Source: Polytrichum commune (Eukaryota > Streptophyta > Polytrichopsida > Polytrichales > Polytrichaceae). Taken from it: a DNA stretch of 64,000 nt. The stretch lies in assembly GCA_950295325.1 (NCBI GenBank), contig OX485804.1, positions 15,254,001 to 15,318,000 on the forward strand. Reading direction: 5' to 3'. The notes beneath the pieces were generated by a model, which was not told the DNA's origin, made no database searches, and worked only from the letters and a program-made list of their open reading frames with translations. Position numbers and translations under genes: made by a program. Below are positions 44,151 to 54,283 of the stretch, one piece after another (position 1 is the stretch's first letter; each line of letters starts with the position of its first letter).

Positions 44151-47100
44151 ATGGGTTCGGCTGTGCGTCGTGGTGCAACCATTCGTTTGACGGACGATGG
44201 ACGCACACTTTGTCACGTGCCAATAGGGGATTTGATACTTCACACGGAGCTCCGCGTGGCGACAGAGAACAATGTGCACACATTTAGATGTCCTTGCAAA
44301 GACTGCAAGGGTGGACGCAGAAAAACCATACAAGTTATACGGCAACACCACGCGGCAGTTGGCCGTGATCCATTTCTAACCAAGTCTTTACTAGGCGGTG
44401 ACCCCGTCGATGGATACCCACCGTCTGGAATGTGGGTGGAGGACGTCTGTTGTGACAACGACGTTGTAGAAGACATCCCTTCGAACACATTACCTGAACC
44501 CGTGGACGCCGACAACGGGGCACTTCCCCCACCCCTCCTGGATGAATTCCATGAAGTTGAACGTCAGGTGCTGGAGGCACTGGGCAGAGGGGATGCACTC
44601 CACGAAGAGGCCGTAGCTGAAGGACGTTTGCATATGGAGAACGAGGAAGACGGCGACATCGAAGATGAATTGGATGATTTGTATACGGAAGCCACGACTC
44701 CAGTGTACCCGGGTTCAAAAATGAGTGTTGTGTCCGCCACGATCATCATAATGAACATGTGCTCGGTGTTCCGTGTGAGCAATACATTTACCGATGAGTT
44801 GTTCCGATTTTTGTCTGGAGACTTGTTACCAATGCCCAACAAGTTGCCCAAAACTCATTATGCGGCTCGGAAGAGCATCCGTCGACTTGGATTGACCTAC
44901 AACAATATCCATGCATGTCCCAATGGTTGTATTCTATATGACGAAGAATATGCAAATCATGATTTATGTCCCAAGTGCACGGCGCGACGATGGCTGGATG
45001 GCAGCAACAACATTCCCGCAAGAGTAATCCGTCACTTTCCCCTAATTCCTAGGTTGAAACGGATGTGGCGCTCGTCTGAGATAGCGCGTTTATTGACAGG
45101 TCACACCAAACACGTCAGCAGTGATGACATCATGCGTTCTGTGGTTGACAGCCCTGCATGGAAGCACATCAACAACGACGTCGCGTTTGGCAACTTTGGG
45201 CGTGACGATAGGAACATGAGACTGACTCTCGCTTTGGACGGAGTGAATCCTTTTAAACTAAACAACACCAACTGGTCGACGTGGCCGGTATTGATTTTGA
45301 TTTACAATTTCGAGCCATGGTTGGTGACCAAAAAGTTTTTTATCTCGTTGTGTATATTGATTTCCGGGAAGAAGTCGCCGTCCTCTTCAAACATTGATGT
45401 GTTTATACGACCGCTTTTGAAGGAGCTACAAGAGCTTTGGCATGGTGTTGAGGCTTTAGATTTCTCCCAACCACAAGGGAGTCGCACTTTCACTTTGCGT
45501 GCCATACTTATGTGGACCATTTCCGATTTTCCCGCTTTCGGCCTCATTTCTGGTCTTATTTGTAAGGGCTACAAGGGGTGCCCTTGTTGTGGACCAAACA
45601 CCGATGCGAGGATGGCAAAAACCGGAGACATGCTTCCAAATCGGAGCATTAGGGGCACCAAAATTGTTTACGGCGGCATTCGTCGTTATTTATCCCGTCA
45701 CCATCCGTATCGCCGGAATAGGAGATTCAATGGGGAGGAAGAGGAACGTCCTAGGCCAAAACCGATGTTGGGGGATGATATCATTCGATACGCAGCTTGG
45801 TGCGATTCATACCTACAGATGGGCGGGAGAGAGAACGGACCCAACGATCCTATGCATGTCACAGGCGTCAAAAGACTTAGTGCGTTGTTCGAGCTGGAAT
45901 ACTGGCAGGTGATTCCCGTATAACAATTAATGTTTGCACATCCTGTCCACAGATGTTGAAGTGGACATCGCGACGTCCGTCTCAGTCACGTAGTTTGTAA
46001 TGATGTCCACCAAGACATCTGACCTGACGCTTCAGGCCATGATGATTACCAGCTTTGCTCATACGGATAGATGAGGCATGCATGTGTCCATGAAAGTGCT
46101 GGCAATGTGTCTGAAATTGCCCATGTGTCTTGTGCAGCACCTGCTAGAGCGTCACATCCTCGATGTTATGCATTGTGAGAAGAATTTGTGCGAGAACTTG
46201 TTGAAGACATTGTTTGGAATGAATGATAGTCATGGAAGCAGGGTCGACGCGGAGGACCTGGGAATACGCGAAGAGATATGGTTGTAACCCCCGCGGCGGC
46301 CACAGGATGGGTACTATATGCCGCACGCTCCCTATGTTTTTAGGCCACATGAACGCGCGGAGTTTGTTGCAATCGTCTCCAATATTCGCACCCCCACAAA
46401 CTACGTGGGTAGCATTCACAAGCGCCTAGCGGATGGGAAATTGCAGTACATGAAAACGCACGACTACCATGTTCTCATGCAACAGGCAAGTCAAGAAGGA
46501 CACCCTCGGGGATGTCAATGTTGTAATACAATGTATCAATGTGTCATAGGAGTATAGGCACACACCGCATGATGTCTATTGAGACCTCATTCCAAACATG
46601 GTTGACGCGTCAACATCCTGGGGGACGTTATCCTCAAACTGTTCTCGCACTTCATGTTCTTCATGACGCTCCTAGATGTTCTGTCTGATGTCCAGGGAGG
46701 CGCGACACAATCGTTCTCTGACTTTCTAAATACATGTCTTCCAGATTCTTCCAGATTCTTCCAGTGGCTATACGCAACCTATTGGATGAAAGCGTGCGCG
46801 TAGCTATTATCAAACTGAGTAGAGTGTTTCAGAGACTATGCGCCAAGGAGGTGAAGAGAGGCGACAAGGAGGGCACAATGTTGGATGTGATGATGGCGAC
46901 GTGTGTCATGGAGAAGGAGTTCCCTCCCACATTTATGAATGTCATGACGCATCTTCCCATCCATTTGGTGGAGCAGTTGTACACGTGCGGTCCAGTGCAT
47001 TGTCGATGGATGTATCCCATAGAACGGTACATGAAAACGTTGAAAGATTACGTTCGAACATTTGCACATCCGGAGGGTAGCATAGCGGAAGGTTATCAAA

Positions 47101-48041
47101 TGGACGACACGCTTGGTTTTTGCACGGAGTACATGCATCAGTACAGAGGAACTACACATCGTGTATGGGACGCTGAAGAGGATGCAACCATGAACGATGA
47201 GATTCTCCGTTGCAACTCACAACAAAAGCGAAAGATGTCCGACGAATTCCGCAACTATGCGCACGCTTTTGTTTTGGACAATGCGTCGTCATTGGAGCGT
47301 TGCAGAGAGTTAGTGGAACCCATACTTACTTTACTTCAAGCCTCGATGATATATACTGTCACCCAATGCAAAATACCTGTGCCATGTCAACTGTGACATG
47401 CAGCAGTGCATGAGGATGTGTTGGACATGATGTCCCAAATAACATTCTTTCTGAGATATACGCGTCACATGTGATATTGCAGATGATGGCCATCACACTT
47501 TTGCATCACCTTTATATACATGCAAGGGCCATTTCTAACCACAATTTAATGGCACACAACCTTGTGCAGGGAGTTTATGGCAGCTAGAGTTTCGCGTTGG
47601 AAAGAGAGGGAGGCCTTTCGGAAAATGTGTCGCCGCCGGCATCCAACTTTGGCAGTGCGGTATCCGTTGGAACTACACGATCTTCCTCCCTTTGCAACAT
47701 GGTTGACGTCGCGTCTGTCACGTCAGCGTTCCTCCGGCGAAGTTGTGGACGTCGATGTTGCGCAATACGCACAACCTCCCGAGCGATATGCAATCTCACA
47801 CCGGAAAATGTATGCGTTTGGCATGCACTTCCGAGTACGAGGTGCTGAGGGTGGCCTCGTCACGCGCGATTCATGTGTGGTGGCCTCATTTACACGACAA
47901 ATACCATGGGGCTTGAGAAATGGGCGACCCATAGAGACAACCGAGGAGTATGTGGGCTACATCGACGTGTCCGCGGAGACGTCCTTTGTGTTCAAACAGA
48001 CGGATGGTCATAATTTTCTAGGCACGAAGATTTTCCAGTAG
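44151..48041 (+). pseudogene. TNP2-family transposase of the CACTA element (probably inactivated)
   Basis: Exon 1 (44151-45908) starts at ATG 44151. It encodes a Cys motif FRCPCKDC (C47, C49, C52) typical of the transposon-associated N-terminal domain, and then the TNP2 core: CPNGCILYDEEYANHDLCPKC-type zinc region, LALDGVNPF with catalytic-type D363, WPVLILIYN, IDVFIRPLLKELQELW, WTISDFPAFG and GCPCC. The junction CAG-GTGATT to exon 2 (46138-46485; LLERHILDVMHCEKN) is phase 0. Exon 2 ends at CAG-GCAAGT, a GC-type donor. Exon 3 (46755 to about 47310) carries a DUF4218-like stretch (HLPIHLVEQLYTCG, YPIERYMKTLKDYVR). Exon 4 (47570-48041) carries the C-terminal HRKMYAFGMHFRV region. A TAA at 46285 interrupts exon 2, and the exon 3-4 junction is unresolved, so the copy is probably not functional. 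The original role was the CACTA cut-and-paste transposase. Confidence 0.82.
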
Positions 48042-48049
48042 CAGTTGCT

Positions 48050-48340
48050 CGTCTATATGTGGAATGTGGCCACGAGATCCAACGTGGACACTCCCACGTT
48101 TGGCGCATGTATTTTTGGAATTGTGAGAGCAATGAAGTGCCATATTTTGCTTGTAAAAGTCTTCCCTTGATTTCCTCGTGTCTAAATGTACAAATATATA
48201 ACCTTTGAAATCCTTTGAAATCAAAATTAACATATGACAAACTAAATTATAAACAAGTGAATGAGAAAACATTCTTTTTGTAGCAAAACTTGAAATTTCA
48301 TAATTTTTCTATTTTAATCCAAAGGGCATTTTTCCACTTT
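48050..48340. other. Subterminal non-coding part of the CACTA
   Basis: AT-rich, with no gene. Confidence 0.4.
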
Positions 48341-48393
48341 AATTAATTATTCGGCTAACATGTGTTGAACCAGCTATATATGAACCTACGGTA
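48341..48393 (+). repeat. 3'-end fragment of the 29254-30203 TIR family inside the CACTA
   Basis: AATTAATTATTCGGCTAACA, ACCAGCTATATATGAACCTA and CGGTA match the right end of the element at 29254-30203, with a 4-bp TATA insertion. The left terminus is absent. Confidence 0.75.
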
Positions 48394-48939
48394 TGCAATT
48401 GTGGTCCCGCATGTCTACCTTATGGCAATTAGAGAATGACTCAACCACCCCCGTGTTTTTTGGCTCATCCGCTATAAATATTTGAACGGAATTCGGGAGA
48501 ATAACATGCATGCCAAGAACCATATTGATGCACCGTGAGAAATTTATGTGGCATTCCCTCAAATTTTTGGGAACAAGTTTGTCTTTTATAGCCAACCACA
48601 CATAGTTGAACATTCTCCAACCTTTTTTTTCCCGGGCAGCACTTTAAGTCTGCCCGCCGCAACTTTATACATGCCGTGGATAGACCTGTGGGGATGACGT
48701 GGCGTTAGCGGCCTTACAAACGGCCTGACGCAGGACGTCAGCATGTTTTAAATGACATCCACAAGAACATGGCTATCCTTCCTGACATCGCCATGTCCTG
48801 GCCCATGATTTGTCATGTTTCACGCAACGTCCAATAAAATCTGCAATTCTGTGGGCGTTTATTGCCGAACATAGTGACATCTCGGAAGACATCACTCGTT
48901 TCCCCAAAACGACCCCAAAAACGCGGGTTTTTTATAGTG

Positions 48940-49003
48940 CAGGAAATACAGTAGGTTGGATACATAGAAGGTTTTCCTACGCAAGTGTGCATAGATCCTT
49001 CTA
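48940..49003 (+). mobile_element. SINE, 3' part (continuation after the CACTA)
   Basis: Starting CAGGAAATACAG, this 64-bp segment aligns with the part of the 53593-53776 SINE that is missing at 38280 (CCTACGCAAGTGTGCATAGA against CTACGCGGATGTGCGTAGAA). The two parts add up to 188 bp, close to the 184 bp of the uninterrupted copy. Confidence 0.8.
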
Positions 49004-49091
49004 AATAATTTTTTTGTTAAATTGACTACTTTGAACAAACTAAAGCATATGCCCAATAATATCGTTGATTTACGTTGAGCTGACTTACGTT

Positions 49092-49358
49092 TTTGTTTGT
49101 TGTCTTCTTTGAACTCGTCTTCATTTCCGACTCCGATATACGATCGTCTAATTGTGCACCTTCATCACCCTCTATCATATCAAAATCCAGTGCTTTCACA
49201 GTTTCTAATATCGTATTCAACATGTTTCTTTTCCCTTCCTTGTTTGCATTCATCTTTCCTACACTCAGGCCGAACCTCTTTTTCTCAGAAGTAAAATACA
49301 AAGCTTTCCTACGCCTTCTCTTCGGCCTCACGGGTGTTCTCTCTACATCCTCCACCAT
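49092..49358 (-). pseudogene. Probable first exon of the ParB-methyltransferase-like gene
   Basis: The ATG at 49358 starts an 89-codon frame with a basic patch (RPKRRRRK) and an acidic/Ser-rich tail, ending at a textbook donor (AAAAAC then GTAAGT at 49091). The exon ends in phase 0. Phase-0 acceptors are available just before the frame that continues at 36154, so an intron of about 13 kb would now span the palindrome array, the SINE and the CACTA; before those insertions it would have been about 2 kb. The basic patch could be a nuclear-localisation signal. Linkage to the downstream exons is inferred from strand, phase and position within the element. Confidence 0.45.
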
Positions 49359-49771
49359 CGTTGGTATCTATAATGTGTCCTCCATCAGTCCACTATCATT
49401 TATTCTTCCAATGTGTCTATCCCACATAAATCCGGCGTATATTACGATCATTCATGTTGCAATTGACGTCCAATGAACGAAATATTTCAACGCGTCTTTC
49501 ATTTTGTTTCTATTTTTATTATAGGGTCCAAAAGTTTCTTACACCCTAGCCTTGCTGTTTTGTATGTATCTTGCTTGTAAATATTCTCTAACTATTATTG
49601 TGATATGTTTACTTCCATATTATTAAATGCTATGGTATCACACGCTTTCATCACCATCCATTATTGTATCACGCGTTTTTAATTTCATTCACTTCATCAC
49701 ACACCTCTATATAAAAACAACATTCACCCAAAATTTTGTGATGTCTTGTTCAATTCATCTTTCCATTTTCC
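49359..49771. promoter_or_regulatory. Bidirectional promoter region of the MULE genes
   Basis: These 413 bp separate the putative ATG of the ParB-methyltransferase-like gene (49358, minus) from that of the transposase (49772, plus). A good TATA box, TATATAAAA at 49708-49716, lies about 55 bp before the transposase ATG. Confidence 0.55.
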
Positions 49772-52700
49772 ATGGCTACCATTAGAGCTCATGGATCTTT
49801 TGTTCCCTTCATTTTGCCACTTCAAGATGATGGTCATGTGAGTGTTTCAGAGGATTTACTTAGTTTGAGATTCAACCTCCAGATAGGCTCCATGTATTTA
49901 GAGCAACATATGTACTCTGCAGATGGAGAGGTATATGAAACGATTTTGGTTCAAAAAACCAGAACAGATGTTGGTTTTATGTGGATCTTAGGACCTGGTT
50001 CATATAGGGTGATAGGTCTTTCTGAGTCTCAGATGCAAGCTTCTACTGTCATATTGACAAACGAATCCGGTACATCCACAGTTCAAATTCCCTCTACCGC
50101 ACATGTTAAGATAGAACCCCTTGATGATAGTGTGTTTGTGCTATCGGATTCAGAAGATGACATTTGTGCATCTGTTGATCTTTCAAACACATCGCCGTTT
50201 CCATTTGAAGGTGTTCATTCTACTCCTTCGCAACTTCCTATACATGTATCAAAATCTCCTTGCGGTCTTATGTACAAGAGGGTGGTTCCCCTCATCTTAC
50301 CCTCTTAACGTCCTCCACTATACCCTTCACCTTCATCTACAGGGTTGACTATAGTTGATGCCTTGAAGCTGACAAAGTCAAGAAAAAGATCAAAGTCAGA
50401 TCTCGCATCCATTGATTTTGATAGTATAGATGTTCGTGATGTCAAGTACTTACCATCTTCTTTTAATGGTGATATTTTGTTTCTCTTACCCCCTGTGGCA
50501 CTTAAAGTTCCAAGTACGTATGGCCGCTCAATGGACGGCATGGACAAGATGTGCGACGGTCACCCTTGGTGCACCACCAAAACCACCAATATCCAAAATG
50601 ATTTTGGATTGTCCTTCCGGCGCTCTACTTGTGCTGGTCATCTCCAATGTCCTAATGACTACTGTGATTACATGAATCGCAATGGGGGCCTCCGGAACAA
50701 CACTGAATGGGCCGGTTCAACTCCTCTCCCATTTGTTGTGCGTAATATTCCTCCCACTAGGTCCACTGTCGAGTGTAAGGTATGTCGTTCTATACCTGTG
50801 TGCATTGCTTTATGTCATGCTCGAATCATATACATCCACTCCACATCTGTTGGAATGTCCAGGGCTTGCATTCATATTGGTGTATATGATCACCCTGTGG
50901 CCAATGGCACATGCCGTGAGTCATTGGACATGGCATATCAGTGCGTTGCAAATGAAGTATTGAAAACACCCATAGCCAAAAATTCAGCCATAGTTATGGC
51001 AGCAAGCAAACAATTCTTGGCCGATTACCTTCTCAAATCTCCTGCAAATGTCGAAGGCCATCACTTAGTTGGTTCATCCCTAGAGGTCGTCATGGACAAA
51101 TTCAGCACTCTTGCGTCTCCGAATTGTCGTAACTTTGTATCTGGATCAAAGCGTTTTTTGCGTAGTGGAATGAGAACTATGGATAGTATTATGGAACTCA
51201 AAAACCACTTTGCTTTCAAGTTCGTCCATGGTAGTCGCTTTCCAGGGCAGTCAAAGGACAAAGTGTTTGTTTTCAAGATGTCTGTAGACCTTCCAGGTAG
51301 TGGTATGGAGCTTGTGAAGAGGATGCAAGTCGGTGGGGACATGGAGAATTCATGAATTGTATTTGACCATGTCAAATGTTTGAAGGACTGGACGACCTTG
51401 GCTTGCCATGTGTACGACAGTCGATACTGTAAAGTGTTGACTATTGTGTGTTGTGATATGCAATCTGAAGATGGTGCAACACAAATTCTCTTTTGGGAAA
51501 ATTTGAATGCTGTCATGGCAAAAAATGGTGTACCAAACGTAAACTTCAAAGGGTTCATGGCTGATAGTGCTCAAGCTAATTGGAATGCGGTGAGGGCAAT
51601 TTACGGGGATGGTGATCCAAGTCTACCCATGGTTGCACGTGAGCGTACATGTCTTTTCCATTGGTCTGCAAGCTTGGATAAGGTGACCCAAAAGTATATC
51701 AAACCATCCTTGCAATTTCAATACAAACAAATATGCAAGGATTACAAAGACGCGAAAACAATGGACGACGCTGAGACTAAGTACCATGTGATTCGTTCTT
51801 GGTGGTTGTCATCTGGAGCTGCCTCGGAAGAAGGCATCCTTGGCCTTTCAGAGTGGTTAAGATTTTGGCACTTTCGTTATAGACAATGGGATGGTCATAT
51901 GCTACTTGTAAGTACATATTAAACTTCATTATTCACTATCATTCAATATCTTGCCACTGATATATAATATATCTTATGTTTTTCTTATCCTTCTATTTGT
52001 GTGTTGTTCATAGGATATGACAATAGAAGAGCGTGCGGAAATGCCAACATGCAACGTTGCAGAGACTGTACACAACAAGTGGCTCCAACAGTCCGGCAAC
52101 AAGATGACTTGTTTATATGAAGCTACGGTGGACGACATGATCCGTGCCTTCATGCAAATTGAAAATTATCAGACATGGTTGAAAGGGGGGTATGATGGTA
52201 AAGGTCCTGATTCGGCATCCTTGAAACTCAAAGCGGCTGCCAGGTGTGGAGATCCAAAAATGTTGGCCGATGCCATGAAGTCTTATCCAGGGGCAGAAGA
52301 CGTCAACACTAGAGATTGTGCATTGGAAGGGTCAGAGCTCTTTGGTTCCACCAAATGCAAACTCAACCTACCACCGGGTGCTGATTGTGACTCTCATCGA
52401 CCCGACAAAGTGAACTATTTCATTCCTCGTCCTAACACCCGAGCAACTCGTCAACGCATAGAGGAATCGTTGAGTTCTGCAATTCATGGTGTGGCTCATA
52501 CTACATCCGTGTTAGAGACAGATTGTCTTGTTTCCAAGTGGCACATTGCAAGATTACCACCCAACTCAGCCAAACGATGTTGGGCACTGCAGGCCATCAC
52601 AGGGATTATGTGCAATGCCAAAGTCGGGACTGGGAAACATGGCACACCTGCTCCAACATACAAAAGGCTCAGGAAGGAATTTCGCTCTCCCAACAATGTG

Positions 52701-53381
52701 GAGTATGAATTTTGATTTTGCCCTGACGACATCAAACGTTGTGTGAGTGGCAGTAAGAAGAAATATGTGTTGGACTGGCCTATAGTACCCAACACGTGGC
52801 CGGTGAAGATAGGTACCAATCTATCGCAAGAGGAGGTTTTGGCACTTGAAGATGTTGGGTTTCAACTAGAGCAGAGGGAGGCATTGTCCCCTCATCGTTG
52901 GCTTTCAACAATCGCAACTCTCCCCATCCCTCATTCGCATTTTTCTATGCCACCAAACCCGGACGCCCACCCTACATTCAGGTTTGGGAAGACAGTGCGT
53001 TGTAATCCAACAGCACCGCTAGCGGATCACAAAAACAAATGGGAGAGCGCCGGACTCATGGAGGGTTACTATGTGGTTGGGGTCACTGCCATTCCATATC
53101 CGGGCTTTGGAGTGATAATCAACATTGTCTCCAAGCAGGATATCACCTATCATGTCACAATTGGCGACATCCCGCATTGCACATGCCCGGATTTCACGAA
53201 AATGTCCTCTCATACATTGGGAAAGAAAGGAAAATGGGTGTATTATAAACATCTTTATTATGTGTTTAGATTTTTGTGCATGGTGGATTACGAGAGTGAC
53301 AAGTTCATTCATGCACCTACATATACCTATAACGAGGTCATGCGACTACTTGAACTTGCTGGTATTGTAGAGTGTGAATAG
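49772..53381 (+). pseudogene. Mutator-like element transposase, inactivated
   Basis: Exon 1 starts at ATG 49772 (MATIRAHGSF). A short intron probably ends at 50341 (CATCTACAG). Exon 2 reaches 51907 (donor GTAAGT) and exon 3 runs from 52014 (acceptor TTCATAG) to the TAG at 53379-53381. The protein shows an N-terminal Cys/His-rich zinc region (HPWCTTKTTNIQND, HLQCPNDYCDY, CKVC...C), then the MULE DDE core (VYDSRY, QSEDGATQ, FKGFMADSAQANWNAV, TCLFHW) and a C-terminal SWIM-type finger (HCTCPDF...YYKHLYYVF). Two in-frame TGA codons (51353 and 52713) interrupt it where related proteins, as I recall them, have Trp. The third SWIM ligand is Tyr (53244) instead of Cys. It is divergent from the ParB-methyltransferase-like gene in the same element. 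Confidence 0.8.
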
Positions 53382-53592
53382 TATTGCAAATGGTCTATTA
53401 AGTACCATATATTTGAATGTCAAAATATGACATGTTTTGGTTTGGATTTTTATAATAAAAATCAGCAATGGGCTGGAAGTATTTCAAATGATTTAGTAAC
53501 TTCATTTCTATTTAGACTACAACCCAACCGTGAGCGGTTTGATTGATTGACATGGATAAATAATAACAAGTTTCTAAAAATAAAAAATAATT

Positions 53593-53776
53593 GAGAAGAT
53601 TCTACGCACATCCGCGTAGTAACGTCTTCTTGGTATCCGCCTATAGATTATTCCTGCTTTATCACTAGCTCAATTTGGGATAGCACCAGTCAATGTAACC
53701 AACCGGATTCGAACCCGGGTTGATACAGACCTAATACCAGTCTCTTACACAACTCGCATCCACAGGCGGATGTCTC
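53593..53776 (-). mobile_element. SINE with tRNA-Leu-like head, intact copy
   Basis: On the minus strand it reads GAGACATCCGCC, GGATGCGAGTTGTGTAAG (A-box region), GGGTTCGAATCC (B box, 53704-53715), TTGACTGGTGCTATCCC and GGATGTGCGTAGAATCTTCTC. It is the uninterrupted relative of the SINE split by the CACTA. It lies inside the MULE, between two copies of a duplicated 3' transposase segment. Confidence 0.82.
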
Positions 53777-53885
53777 AAAACCTAGTAGTTACCTACATAT
53801 TGACTATTTCTAATATCTAATTTCCTTTCATTTGTAGATTCTGGGCCTTAACTCAACCCGTGAGCAGTTTGAGTGGCTCACAATT

Positions 53886-54090
53886 ATGGCACCTACATGT
53901 ACGTATAATGAGGTTATGCACCTACTTGAGCTTGATGGTGTTGTGGAATGTGAGTAGTTGTGCAAGTGTTGGTTGTAACTACATGTATAAGGATGTCAAT
54001 AAATGACATGTATTGGTTTGGATTATTATAATAAAAATCAGCAATGAATTGAAAGTGTTTTAAATGATCCATGGAAATAGGGCCCTTTCA
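53886..54090 (+). repeat. Partial duplication of the MULE transposase 3' end
   Basis: GCACCTACATGTACGTATAA through GTGGAATGTGAGTAG repeats the last 23 codons of the transposase plus about 120 bp of 3' UTR (53311-53480), with about 15-20% divergence. It encodes APTCTYNEVMHLLELDGVVECE against APTYTYNEVMRLLELAGIVECE. The SINE sits between the two copies. Confidence 0.8.
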
Positions 54091-54209
54091 CTTGTGCTTC
54101 ATTTAAAATATTGGCAATTTACAATTGAAAATATGCAATTAATTTGTCAAAATTTTGGTTGTGTACCCTAAACCCGTGTGTCTTTACTAAATTTGGAATC
54201 ATTGCTCAT

Positions 54210-54273
54210 ATGTTACTGCTCATTGCTCATGTGTTACTGCTCACCGCTCACCGCTCATAAGATAGCTTCCCTC
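54210..54273 (-). repeat. Right terminal inverted repeat of the MULE
   Basis: Read on the minus strand it gives CTATCTTATGAGCGGTGAGC followed by repeated GAGCGGT/GAGCAGTAACA units, matching the left end. Confidence 0.85.
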
Positions 54274-54283
54274 GGTTAGGCAT

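Larger units (their letters stand above)
38281..48939. mobile_element. Complete CACTA (En/Spm) transposon, 10.66 kb
   Basis: The left end CACTATAAGAAAATCC and the reverse complement of the right end CACTATAAAAAACCCG are typical CACTA termini. The 3-bp flanks are CAA on the left and CAG on the right, consistent with a TSD carrying one change. Both borders are confirmed because the flanks join into an intact SINE when the element is removed. It encodes a TNP2 transposase (44151-48041, plus) and a divergent TNPA-like protein (43543-39316, minus). Both end regions are rich in TGACGT/ACGTC and GACATCC motifs, including a 22-bp palindrome at 38442-38463 (TTTTATGTGAC plus its reverse complement). 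Such subterminal repeats are the usual binding sites for the element's own protein. Confidence 0.92.
32162..54273. mobile_element. 22.1-kb Mutator-like element with ParB-methyltransferase cargo gene
   Basis: Perfect 10-bp direct repeats GGTTAGGCAT (32152-32161 and 54274-54283) flank the element; 9-11 bp duplications are the hallmark of Mutator-like transposition. The inward left end GGGGAGTGCTATCTTATGAG and the right end GAGGGAAGCTATCTTATGAG form TIRs that continue as GCGGTGAGCG-type units. Two divergent genes lie inside: a MULE transposase at 49772-53381 (plus) and a ParB/methyltransferase-like gene at 49358 to 32695 (minus). A palindrome array at 36761-38026 lies between the main coding blocks. 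Later insertions (SINE plus CACTA at 38157-49003, and a second SINE at 53593-53776) account for about 11 kb, so the original element was about 11 kb. Both genes now carry stop codons, so this copy is not autonomous. Confidence 0.85.
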
